NCBI RefSeq assembly: GCF_000375545.1
Contig: NZ_AQXF01000003.1
Span: 390,595 to 454,594 of the forward strand
Direction: 5' to 3'
Source: Kordiimonas gwangyangensis DSM 19435 = JCM 12864
GTDB lineage: Bacteria; Pseudomonadota; Alphaproteobacteria; Sphingomonadales; Kordiimonadaceae
Length of the DNA stretch: 64,000 bases
Shown here: positions 18,330 to 25,966 of the stretch, piece after piece
Position numbering within the stretch: the stretch's first letter is position 1
Layout: each line of letters starts with the position of its first letter
Position numbers and translations under genes: made by a program
Notes under the pieces: generated by a model
What the model was told of the DNA's origin: nothing
Databases searched by the model: none
The model's input: only the letters and a program-made list of their open reading frames with translations

Positions 18330-18353
18330 AGGCCGGGCCCCAGCGCCCGGCCT
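18330..18353 (+). terminator. hairpin after the MarR/hydratase operon
   Basis: AGGCCGGGC (18330-18338) pairs perfectly with GCCCGGCCT (18345-18353) around CCCAGC. No T-run follows, so it may be a processing or pausing structure and not a classical terminator. Confidence 0.45.
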
Positions 18354-18432
18354 ATCTATTACCTGTGATGCCGTTGCCAAGCCCGCGCGATGGTGGAATG
18401 ATGCCCCGCGGGAAGCAGGGGAGATTTCAGCC

Positions 18433-19314
18433 ATGCGGGAAATATACGACAAACTGGCCTTCATGTTGGCGGGCCTTGTGCACCTGTTGCCGGTGGCGGG
18501 TATTTCAGGCGCGGCCAAGCTTGAAGCGCTTTATGGGGTGGAGCTGGCCCATGACCCGGTGCTCACCCTCATGATGCAGCACCGCGCGCTGCTGTTCGGC
18601 ATCATTGGCTTCTTCCTCATCATGGCAGTATGGGCCCCGCACCGGCGGCCCGCCGCACGGCTTATTGCGCTTGTGAGCATGATTGGCTTTGTGGTGCTGC
18701 ATGTCGCATCGGGCGTGGATGCACCGGAGCTCGCGAAGATATTCTGGGCGGATGTTGTGTGCGCGTTGCTGCTCCTTGGCACCTATCGGGTTGATACACA
18801 CACAAAGCACAGAACACTAAAGGCCGGAGGCATCTTCTGTTGCGGAGTGCTTATCATTGGCGCGGCTGTTCTTTCATGGATGAACTGGAATCTCGGTACC
18901 ACCTGTCGACAGATGAAGGGCTTGGCCCAAGACCTGACTACGCGAGACTATCTTGTCTCGTGGGTTGATAATCTTACCAAGAAACCGGATATGGCCAATC
19001 TGCGGGGTGTTTACTTCCACAATCCCGAAGCCGATGCCTTTGAGCAGCTTGGCTTCAATCATTCAATTTTTGACGGCCTCATAGGCCCGCTGCGAATAGA
19101 TACCATACCAAGTGTCGCGCTCTGGAACGACGGCGACGAGGTTGAGCCTCTGGAATATGTTTTGTTCTATGTGGGAAGGGATTTCATTCTCGTGAACACA
19201 GCCAATGCCTCCTCTGCCCGGATTGGGCAAAAGGATGGAGGCTTCGTCAAAGTTGGTGGTCTCCTGTTCAGGGTCACGCACATTGACAATAGGGTTTCAG
19301 TTTACTGTGACTAG
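18433..19314 (+). CDS. membrane protein: four-helix module joined to an extracytoplasmic domain
   Basis: 293 residues, function not recognised. Residues 1-120 form a four-helix module (MLAGLVHLLPVAGISGAAKL, HRALLFGIIGFFLIMAVWA, LIALVSMIGFVVLHVASGV, IFWADVVCALLLLGTY) like small stand-alone alphaproteobacterial membrane proteins of about 130 residues. A fifth helix (GGIFCCGVLIIGAAVLSWM) then leads to a roughly 145-residue soluble domain with two Cys. The second part uses visibly less GC-rich codons than the first, hinting at a gene fusion. ATG at 18433 is the first start that gives the membrane module. Confidence 0.7.
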   Translation: MREIYDKLAFMLAGLVHLLPVAGISGAAKLEALYGVELAHDPVLTLMMQHRALLFGIIGFFLIMAVWAPHRRPAARLIALVSMIGFVVLHVASGVDAPELAKIFWADVVCALLLLGTYRVDTHTKHRTLKAGGIFCCGVLIIGAAVLSWMNWNLGTTCRQMKGLAQDLTTRDYLVSWVDNLTKKPDMANLRGVYFHNPEADAFEQLGFNHSIFDGLIGPLRIDTIPSVALWNDGDEVEPLEYVLFYVGRDFILVNTANASSARIGQKDGGFVKVGGLLFRVTHIDNRVSVYCD

Positions 19315-19442
19315 TCTCGCACGCGCATGATGTTTGCGCTCACCGCCATGCCTGCTATATGAAGAACATATGACGGCGTGCGTTCCCTGTGGTCTCATCA
19401 AATGCTTCAGGGTTTCCGCGAAATTCGGGGGATTGGTATTAT

Positions 19443-20447
19443 ATGGCTGATGCAGGTGTTTTGTCGCGTTCGGACGATCAGCATGATTTTATGGGCCTGC
19501 ATGGCTGGGGGCAGGCGGATGTTGTGCCGCTTATCCCGGATGCGAGCTTTCGCTCCTACAAGCGCCTGAATTTGGCCGGCGAACAGCGCATGCTGATGGA
19601 TGCGCCGCCAAGCCATGAAAATATCGACGCCTTCCTTGATATCACCGCCCACCTGCGCGGCCTTGGCCTGCGTGTGGCAGAGGTTTACGCCGAAGACCGC
19701 AAGCGCGGCTTCGCGATGATTGAGGATTTGGGCGACGACACTTTCACCCGCCTGCTGGCGGCTGGCACCGACCGCACGACCCTATATCTGATCGCGACTG
19801 ATATCCTTGTTCACCTGCACGGCGCGGCTGGCGCGACAGACATCACGCTTGCGCCCTATGACATGCCGAACCTGAGCCGGGAAGCGGCCCTGTTTGTCGA
19901 CTGGTTTGTGCCTGCCGTGCGCGGCGAGGCCGTGAGCCGCGATGAGCGGCAGGAGTTCCTTGGCGCGTTCGAGGAAGCGCTAGCCGGTGTGGCAGCCGAC
20001 CGCCGCGCGCTTGTGCTCAGGGACTACCATGTGGACAACCTGATGATTGTGGGTGGCCGGTTCGAGATGGCGCACTGTGCGCTCCTCGACTATCAGGATG
20101 CGCTTATCGGCTCCCCGGCTTATGACCTCATCTCGCTTGTGGAAGATGCGCGCTGCGATATCCCGGCAGATGTGCGGGAGGCAGTGCTGGCGCGCTACTT
20201 TAAGGGCCGTCCAGAGATGGATCGTGATGCGTTCCTAGGGGATATGACCCTCCTTGGCGCGCAGCGCAGCGCCAAGATTGCGGGCATTTTTGTGCGCCTC
20301 AGCCGCCGTGACAACAAACACGTCTACCTGAAGCACATCCCGCGTGTGGTGAATTATATTGATGGCTGCCTGAAGGCACCGGCGCTTCAGCGCGTGCGCA
20401 AAAGTGTCCTGTCCATGCTGCCGGATTACCCGAACGTCAGCCTATAA
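19443..20447 (+). CDS. APH-family phosphotransferase, AmgK-like sugar kinase
   Basis: 334-residue kinase of the aminoglycoside/choline kinase fold. The catalytic loop is LVLRDYHVDNLMIVGG (the HxDN motif) and the metal-binding segment is ALLDYQDALIGSPAYDL. The exact arrangement of RDYH and LLDYQDA is the one seen in cell-wall amino-sugar kinases of the AmgK type (N-acetylmuramate/GlcNAc 1-kinase in peptidoglycan recycling) and not in resistance enzymes. No MurU-like nucleotidyltransferase is adjacent, which weakens the AmgK reading. ATG at 19443 has a G-run upstream; an in-frame GTG at 19389 is possible. It overlaps the convergent glycosyltransferase by 6 bp. Confidence 0.82.
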   Translation: MADAGVLSRSDDQHDFMGLHGWGQADVVPLIPDASFRSYKRLNLAGEQRMLMDAPPSHENIDAFLDITAHLRGLGLRVAEVYAEDRKRGFAMIEDLGDDTFTRLLAAGTDRTTLYLIATDILVHLHGAAGATDITLAPYDMPNLSREAALFVDWFVPAVRGEAVSRDERQEFLGAFEEALAGVAADRRALVLRDYHVDNLMIVGGRFEMAHCALLDYQDALIGSPAYDLISLVEDARCDIPADVREAVLARYFKGRPEMDRDAFLGDMTLLGAQRSAKIAGIFVRLSRRDNKHVYLKHIPRVVNYIDGCLKAPALQRVRKSVLSMLPDYPNVSL

Positions 20448-21599
20448 CGCCCGGCCAAGCAGCTGCATGAAAAGCCCGTCATAGCGGTCGATCATGCCTT
20501 CAAGGCTATAGTCACGCTTGGCCTTGGCCTGATTGGCCGCGCCGATGCGCTTGGCGGCTTCCGGCTTGTCGAGAAGCGCGGAGAGGTTACGGGCGAGCGC
20601 CCCTGCCGAATTTTCCTGCACATAGGCCGCGTTCTGACGGCTGACCATACCCGCCACATCACCCACGTCGGTGGAGACAACCGGCAGGCCCGCCGCCATC
20701 GCCTCGATGACGGAAATGGGCATTTGTTCAGTGTCCGAGGACAGGGCAAACAGCTCAAACGCAGGCACGATGCTCTCGGGGTGCGCCATATTGCCAGTGA
20801 AGACCACACGTTCATAAAGCCCGATCCGTTCCGCGAGCATTTTGAGCGGCTTCATGCCAATGCCGTCCCCCACAATGACCAGTTTGGTGGTGGGGTAAAG
20901 GTCGGCGATCTGTGCGAAGGCTTCAATCAGCTTGCCGATGTTCTTCTCGGGCCGGAGGGCCGCGACCGTGCCGATAATGCGGTCCGTGGGTTCAAGTTCA
21001 AATTCCGCCAGCACCTTCGGGTCGGGTGGGCAGATGAACCGGTCCACATCAATGCCGTTCGGGATATAGTGCAGCCGGTCCGTGCGCACGCGCCAGCTTT
21101 TTGATGCAATGGTCTCCAGCGTGCGGGACGGCACCACAACCGCATCCGCGCGGCGGTAGGCAAAGGCGCGGGTAATACGGCGGTGGAATTTCTCGCGCCC
21201 CACTTCATCGGGGCCGAAACCGTCCTGCACATGCACGGTCTTGCAGCGTTTGCCGAGCAGGCTCGAGAGATCCCACTCCACGCTGCCCCAATTATAGGTA
21301 ACCAGAAGGTCCGGCGCGTATTCGTCCAGCAGGTGGGCGCATTCCCGCATGGCGGCGAGGCCGCTTTTCTTGGGGAAACTTGGCAGGTCGTCCTTGGGAA
21401 CAGAGATATCGCGCACCAGCTTGAGCGCGTCATAACAGCCGTTCATGGCAAAAACGCTGTGGGTAAAGTGACCCTGCCGTCGGTTGATGATGCTCACCAA
21501 TCGTCGTTGCGCACCGCCCACTTCAAAGGACGGGAAAACATGCAGAATGCGTGGTCTCGGGGCCACCATATGCTCCTGAACGGAAACGCGTTTTTCCAT
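20442..21599 (-). CDS. glycosyltransferase, GT4 family
   Basis: 385-residue GT-B glycosyltransferase acting on a lipid- or envelope-linked glycan at the cytoplasmic face. The N-terminal domain opens with ILHVFPSFEVGGAQRRLVSI. The C-terminal nucleotide-sugar domain has IGTVAALRPEKNIGKLIEAF, LVIVGDG and the EX7E-type motif around SDTEQMPISVIEAMAAGLP followed by VVSTDVGDV. No other polysaccharide genes are adjacent, so acceptor and donor are unknown. Confidence 0.93.
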   Translation of the reverse strand: MEKRVSVQEHMVAPRPRILHVFPSFEVGGAQRRLVSIINRRQGHFTHSVFAMNGCYDALKLVRDISVPKDDLPSFPKKSGLAAMRECAHLLDEYAPDLLVTYNWGSVEWDLSSLLGKRCKTVHVQDGFGPDEVGREKFHRRITRAFAYRRADAVVVPSRTLETIASKSWRVRTDRLHYIPNGIDVDRFICPPDPKVLAEFELEPTDRIIGTVAALRPEKNIGKLIEAFAQIADLYPTTKLVIVGDGIGMKPLKMLAERIGLYERVVFTGNMAHPESIVPAFELFALSSDTEQMPISVIEAMAAGLPVVSTDVGDVAGMVSRQNAAYVQENSAGALARNLSALLDKPEAAKRIGAANQAKAKRDYSLEGMIDRYDGLFMQLLGRAL

Positions 21600-21684
21600 T
21601 CTTACCCCTGAACGGGTGTTGCAAGCAAGAATATCCGGCGCACGCCTTTGGGTTGCACCGGATTCTCCATGGGTTGAATTGGCC

Positions 21685-22542
21685 TTAGTGGCTCATGAAA
21701 ATGGGCAATTTGGCATTGCTGACGATATAGCGTGTGGCGCCGCCCAGCACCATTTCCCGCCAGCGGGAGTGGGAATAGGCGCCTAGTACCACACAGTCCG
21801 CGCCGATCTCCGCCGCGATATCGAGAAGCTGCGCACCGATGCTGTCACCGCGGTCCTCCTCATGCCGGGTGACGCACGTGATGTCATTCTCAATGAGATA
21901 GTCTTCCACATCCTCATAGTCGGGGCGCACAGGGTCCACGTCGCCGATCTGGACCACGGTGACCTTGTCCGCACCCTTCAGGAGTGGCACAGCACCACCA
22001 ACGGCCCGTGCCCCCTCTGCGCGGCCATTCCAGGCAATCATCACATGTTTGCCCACACTGCCGCTATAGCTCGCCGGTACCATGAGGACCGAGCGACCGG
22101 AGCGGAAGATAAGGTCATGGAAAATGTCATCACTGTCGGGCATTTCGCTGTCTGGCTGCGCGCAAACGGTGATGTCTGCCGTTCGGGCGGAACGGCCCGC
22201 GTGGTCTGATACCTGCCCCGTCACCTCACGCCAGCGGGCGCGGGGTGTGGCAACTTTCTCACCTTCCTCGGCAACCGCGAGGCCCTTGGCTTTCACGATC
22301 TCGCGGAAAGCAGCTTCGGCTTTGGCTGCATTTGCCTTGCCTTCTTTCTCTGCCGTGTCGCACAGATGCTGGATCATTTCCGCCGTCAGGCCTTCACCCA
22401 TAAAGGGGATGGCCATGCGCGGGTCGGGCCGGATAAAAAGCGCGGTCAGTGACCCTTGTTGCCTGAGCGCAAGGTCAGCTGCGGTTTTGGTGATGGTGTC
22501 CGCATCAACCGCGTGGGTGAGGGGGAGCAGAATGGATTTCAT
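21685..22542 (-). CDS. tandem-domain universal stress protein
   Basis: 285 residues with two UspA folds: MKSILLPLTHAVDADTITK at residues 1-19 and KHVMIAWNGRAEGARAVGGA near 165. The second has the ATP-binding-like pattern near its end (DCVVLGAYSHSRWREMVLGG then TRYIVSNAKLPIFMSH). Usp proteins bind nucleotides and are induced by stress or oxygen limitation. An FNR/FixK-type box is centred 84 bp before the ATG, with CATATT as a fitting -10, so induction under low oxygen is the likely control. Confidence 0.92.
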   Translation of the reverse strand: MKSILLPLTHAVDADTITKTAADLALRQQGSLTALFIRPDPRMAIPFMGEGLTAEMIQHLCDTAEKEGKANAAKAEAAFREIVKAKGLAVAEEGEKVATPRARWREVTGQVSDHAGRSARTADITVCAQPDSEMPDSDDIFHDLIFRSGRSVLMVPASYSGSVGKHVMIAWNGRAEGARAVGGAVPLLKGADKVTVVQIGDVDPVRPDYEDVEDYLIENDITCVTRHEEDRGDSIGAQLLDIAAEIGADCVVLGAYSHSRWREMVLGGATRYIVSNAKLPIFMSH

Positions 22543-22619
22543 CGAATTTGCCTCCGTCTGGTTTCGGCCCTATTAGATAGGTTCGCGCACGAATATGGAT
22601 CGGCCGGTCGTGTTTCGCC

Positions 22620-22633
22620 TTGATCACGGTCAA
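22620..22633. promoter_or_regulatory. FNR/FixK-like box TTGATCACGGTCAA
   Basis: Read toward the usp gene it is TTGAC-CGTG-ATCAA, one base from the symmetrical TTGAT-N4-ATCAA consensus of FNR/FixK/Anr regulators. It lies between the divergent tandem usp gene and the PepSY gene. Placed at -41.5, it predicts a usp transcript start near 22585 with CATATT at 22592-22597 as -10. The same core (TTGACC, ATCAA) recurs before the second usp gene. Confidence 0.6.
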
Positions 22634-22680
22634 AGATGGTTCATCATGCGTTCACCGCTGCGGCACTAAGAGTATAGCCT

Positions 22681-23001
22681 ATGACACGACTGATTTACAT
22701 CTTCCTGCTTTTGGTCCTGACCGTGCCGATGTTCGGCGCGGGCCATGCCTTATTGTTGCCGCCAGTTCACGCCATGGATGAACAGGATGACGTGCTTGAG
22801 GCCATCAAGCGCGGCGACGTGATGCCTTATTCAAAAATCAAGCGCATCGTGGAATCGAAACTCAATGGCGTGGTGGTAGGCCAGCAAATCCGGCGTACCA
22901 ACCGAGGCTGGCAGTATGATTTGCGCGTAAGGCGAAAAGATGGCCGGGTTGTTATGGCCATTGTCAACGCCCGCACCGGTGAAATTGTGCGGACACAATA
23001 A
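22681..23001 (+). CDS. exported PepSY-domain protein
   Basis: 106 residues. A signal peptide ends near PPVHAMDEQDD (about residue 31), followed by one PepSY domain: AIKRGDVMPYSKIKRIVESK, then GWQYDLRVRRKDGRVVMAIV and NARTGEIVRTQ. PepSY proteins are small periplasmic modulators of proteases or sensor kinases. Here the gene precedes a response regulator and sensor kinase on the same strand, so it probably modulates that sensor in the periplasm. Confidence 0.88.
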   Translation: MTRLIYIFLLLVLTVPMFGAGHALLLPPVHAMDEQDDVLEAIKRGDVMPYSKIKRIVESKLNGVVVGQQIRRTNRGWQYDLRVRRKDGRVVMAIVNARTGEIVRTQ

Positions 23002-23063
23002 CTTAAGCACTGCCGCAGCAATATGTGGCGAGGCTGTGTACCGCAAGCGAGGAGACAGAAAAA

Positions 23064-23735
23064 GTGCGTGTACTGATTGTTGAAGATGATGAAGCGTTAG
23101 CGGAACAAATGCGCCAGAGCCTGGTGGACACCGGCTATTCGGTTGACCACGCGGCGGATGGCGAAGACGGCCATTTTCTAGGCGACACCGAACCCTATGA
23201 CGCTGTCATCCTTGACCTTGGCCTGCCGGTGATGGACGGCGCCAGCATCCTCAAACGCTGGCGCTCTGACGGTAAGGAAATGCCGGTGCTAATTCTCACC
23301 GCGCGCGACGGCTGGACCGACAAGGTCGAAGGCCTTGACGCGGGCGCGGATGATTACCTGACCAAACCGTTTGTGATGGAAGAGCTGCTGGCGCGCCTGC
23401 GTGCGCTCATTCGCCGTTCGGTTGGTCAATCAAGCCCACAATTCTCCTGCGGTCCTGTGCTTCTCGATACCCGTAATGGCCGTGTGAGCGTGGATGGCCG
23501 CGCCATCAAGCTGACGGCGCAAGAGTTCAAACTGCTTTCGTACCTGATGCACCATGAGGGCAAGGTGGTGTCGCGCACGGAACTTACCGAACATATCTAC
23601 GATCAGGATTTTGACCGGGATTCGAACACGATTGAAGTGTTCGTGAACCGGATCCGCAAGAAACTGGATGTGCCGATCATCGCTACAGTGCGTGGCCTTG
23701 GCTATCGGCTGGAATGGCAGGAAGGCCAGAAATAA
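23064..23735 (+). CDS. OmpR-family response regulator
   Basis: 223 residues. Receiver domain 1-115 with acidic pocket EDDE, phospho-acceptor D51 in ILDLGLPVMDG and the conserved Lys in LTKPF; winged-helix DNA-binding domain from about 125 with KLTAQEFKLLSYLMHHEGK and SNTIEVFVNRIRKKL. GTG at 23064 is preferred because the receiver fold begins there and GAGGAG lies 8 nt upstream; an in-frame start at 23025 adds 13 residues of no family character. Of the PhoP/QseB type and partner of the kinase that follows 18 bp later. Confidence 0.95.
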   Translation: MRVLIVEDDEALAEQMRQSLVDTGYSVDHAADGEDGHFLGDTEPYDAVILDLGLPVMDGASILKRWRSDGKEMPVLILTARDGWTDKVEGLDAGADDYLTKPFVMEELLARLRALIRRSVGQSSPQFSCGPVLLDTRNGRVSVDGRAIKLTAQEFKLLSYLMHHEGKVVSRTELTEHIYDQDFDRDSNTIEVFVNRIRKKLDVPIIATVRGLGYRLEWQEGQK

Positions 23736-23753
23736 CAAGGGGGTGTTAGCGGG

Positions 23754-25115
23754 GTGACACGCACACGGGGGCATTTTTTCCGCTCACTCACCGGGCGGCT
23801 CTTGCTTTCCGCCGTCCTTTGGTCGGCGGCGGCCTTGGCCGTGGGCGGCATGCTGCTTTCCTTCGCCTTCCGCACCTATGTGCTCTCCGACATCGACCGC
23901 AAGCTTGAGATGCAGATCGACACCATGGTCGGTATCAGCGAAATCTCGCCTGACGGGGTGCTCCGGTTCAACCAGCCACTTCTCGACCAGCGTTTTGCCG
24001 CACCCTATTCGGGCTGGTACTGGCAAATCTCCGAAGTAGGCGCAGACCCGTTCCGCTCCCGCAGCTTGTGGGATTTTGAATTGACGCCGGAACTGGGCAC
24101 CCGTGCCTTCTCCCTCAAGCTCAGCGAAGTGGCGGGGCCTGACGGGCAGAGCCTGCGCGTGGCGGAGCGGGATATCATTTTGCCGGAAGCTGACCGTATT
24201 TTCCGCTATCAGGTTGCGACCGACACCACGGAAGTGCAGGACGCCATCGCCCGCTTCAACTGGCTGCTGATGGGTGCGCTCGCCTTCATCATGCTGACAG
24301 TCTCCCTCGCGCTGGTTATCCAGGTGGCTTATGGCCTAAGGCCGCTCCGCAATCTGGGGCGCAGCTTATCCGAGGTTCGTTCCGGTCACCGTAGCCGTAT
24401 TGACGGCACCTGGCCTGAGGACCTGCGACCACTCGCGCAGGAGATTAACGCGCTTATCGACCAGAATGAAAAACTGGTGGACCGCGCGCGCACCCATGTT
24501 GGCAATCTCGCCCACGCGCTCAAAACTCCGCTCAGCGTGATCATGAACGAGGTGGAGGCGGATACGTCCAAGAAGGGCCAGACCATCGGCGTGGCGGCGA
24601 AAAACATTCGTGAGCATATAGACCACCACCTTAAACGCGCGCGCATTGCGGGCGGTGGCTCGGGTCCCGGTCTCGCCATTCAGGAACGGGTGGAAAAACT
24701 TGGCCGGGCGATCGAAAGATTGAACCGCGAGAAGAACCTGAAGGTGGACGTAAGCTGTGCGCCCGACCTCAAATTTGACGGCGAGCGCGAGGATTTTGAC
24801 GAATTGCTCGGCAATATCGTTGATAACGCGGGCAAGTGGGCGCGCGGGCATGTGACTATCACGGCCACGCGCGCGGACGAGACCTTGCGCCGCCCGTTCA
24901 TGGATATCCGTGTGGAGGATGACGGGCCCGGTGTCCCGGCGGACGAACGCGAAACCCTGTTCGAGCGCGGTAAGCGGCTCGATGAACATGTGCCGGGCAC
25001 CGGCCTTGGCCTCGCCATTGTGCGTGACATTGTGGAGCTTTATGGCGGCAGCGCCTACCTCGAGGAAGCCAGCCTTGGCGGCCTTGCGGTCATCCTGCGT
25101 CTGCCAGCGAAATAG
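23754..25115 (+). CDS. sensor histidine kinase (PhoQ/QseC-like)
   Basis: 453-residue membrane kinase. TM1 lies near 16-38, a periplasmic sensor domain spans roughly 40-165 and TM2 165-192 (LLMGALAFIMLTVSLALVI), followed by a HAMP-like linker. The phospho-acceptor is H254 in NLAHALKTPLSVI. The ATPase domain has the N box GNIVDNAGKWA, G1 VEDDGPGVP, F box segment LFERGKRLDE and G2 GTGLGLAIV. GTG start at 23754. Together with the PepSY protein and response regulator it forms one operon sensing an envelope signal. Confidence 0.95.
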   Translation: MTRTRGHFFRSLTGRLLLSAVLWSAAALAVGGMLLSFAFRTYVLSDIDRKLEMQIDTMVGISEISPDGVLRFNQPLLDQRFAAPYSGWYWQISEVGADPFRSRSLWDFELTPELGTRAFSLKLSEVAGPDGQSLRVAERDIILPEADRIFRYQVATDTTEVQDAIARFNWLLMGALAFIMLTVSLALVIQVAYGLRPLRNLGRSLSEVRSGHRSRIDGTWPEDLRPLAQEINALIDQNEKLVDRARTHVGNLAHALKTPLSVIMNEVEADTSKKGQTIGVAAKNIREHIDHHLKRARIAGGGSGPGLAIQERVEKLGRAIERLNREKNLKVDVSCAPDLKFDGEREDFDELLGNIVDNAGKWARGHVTITATRADETLRRPFMDIRVEDDGPGVPADERETLFERGKRLDEHVPGTGLGLAIVRDIVELYGGSAYLEEASLGGLAVILRLPAK

Positions 25116-25118
25116 GGC

Positions 25119-25508
25119 CTAGCGCTCCTTCATGCGGTAACCGGCGACCGCCAGCATCAGCCAGCCGGCCATCAGGCACAGCCCGCCAATGGGGGGCAGC
25201 CAGTGCAGAGGGCCCAGAATGCCGCGGCCCATCAGGGCAATCATATAAAGTGTGCCCGAAAACAACACTGTGCCAATGAGGAAAGCGAACGCGGCTTTGC
25301 CTGCAAGGCTCCCCTCGCTCTTGCTAGCCACAAAGGCCGCGCCCAGCATGGCGAGGGCATGGAAAAACTGGAATGTCGCGGCTTGGGCGAAAAGGGCGCC
25401 GCCCCCCGCGCCAAGTTTGCTCGCCAGCATGTGGGAGCCAAGGGCTGAGGCGCTTGTAGCAATGAAACCATTGATCGCGGCAAACGTGATAATTAAGCCT
25501 GATTTCAT
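25119..25508 (-). CDS. DUF423 membrane protein
   Basis: 129-residue protein with four predicted helices, matching the small DUF423 (YwdK-like) family: ATSASALGSHMLASKL, FQFFHALAMLGAAFVASK, FLIGTVLFSGTLYMIALMG and LHWLPPIGGLCLMAGWLML. Function of the family is unknown. It is convergent with the kinase operon, ending 4 bp from its stop. Confidence 0.92.
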   Translation of the reverse strand: MKSGLIITFAAINGFIATSASALGSHMLASKLGAGGGALFAQAATFQFFHALAMLGAAFVASKSEGSLAGKAAFAFLIGTVLFSGTLYMIALMGRGILGPLHWLPPIGGLCLMAGWLMLAVAGYRMKER

Positions 25509-25966
25509 GAAATCGCCCCTTTTCCTAAATATTTTCGAGCTTGAAGCTTTTTACCGGTGCGCGATGATAGCTTTTGCACACACGTTGGCAAGCGCTGATC
25601 CCCCATGAGGTGGGGCTGACATCAGCACAAGCCATTTATAGCAAAGCAAAAATCCGTTGACGAAAAGGTTAACGAATGGCGCTTGGCAACCAGATGTTTT
25701 GTGTTACAGTTACTTGAGTAAAGATTGTATTTGGCACGGTGTGCGCGCATTTGGTGTAAGCCAAATGCGGGATGAGAGTAATGTATATCGCACGGATTGG
25801 GTCACGTTTTGGATGGTATCTGTTTGGGAATGATACCGGTTTCATAGTCTGAAACGTTTAGGGCATGCGGTAGCTTGGGCATTGGTTGGGAGTGTGTGGT
25901 GACACGTTATGTGTCGTGCTCCCATTTGCTTTTAGGCATCTTGGGTCGTGAACTAAGGAGACCGTA
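25509..25966. other. 458-bp divergent intergenic region with inverted repeats
   Basis: No coding sequence is seen. The region holds the promoters of DUF423 and of the hybrid kinase. Towards the kinase there is a perfect 9-bp inverted repeat CGCATTTGG/CCAAATGCG (25746-25754 and 25761-25769, 6-nt loop). A larger structure has outer arms TGGGAG (25887-25892) and CTCCCA (25919-25924) and inner arms GACAC/GTGTC (25901-25915). Near the DUF423 side, GCTGAT and ATCAGC enclose a CCCC/GGGG pair at about 25594-25627. An mRNA leader or a small RNA is possible. Confidence 0.5.
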
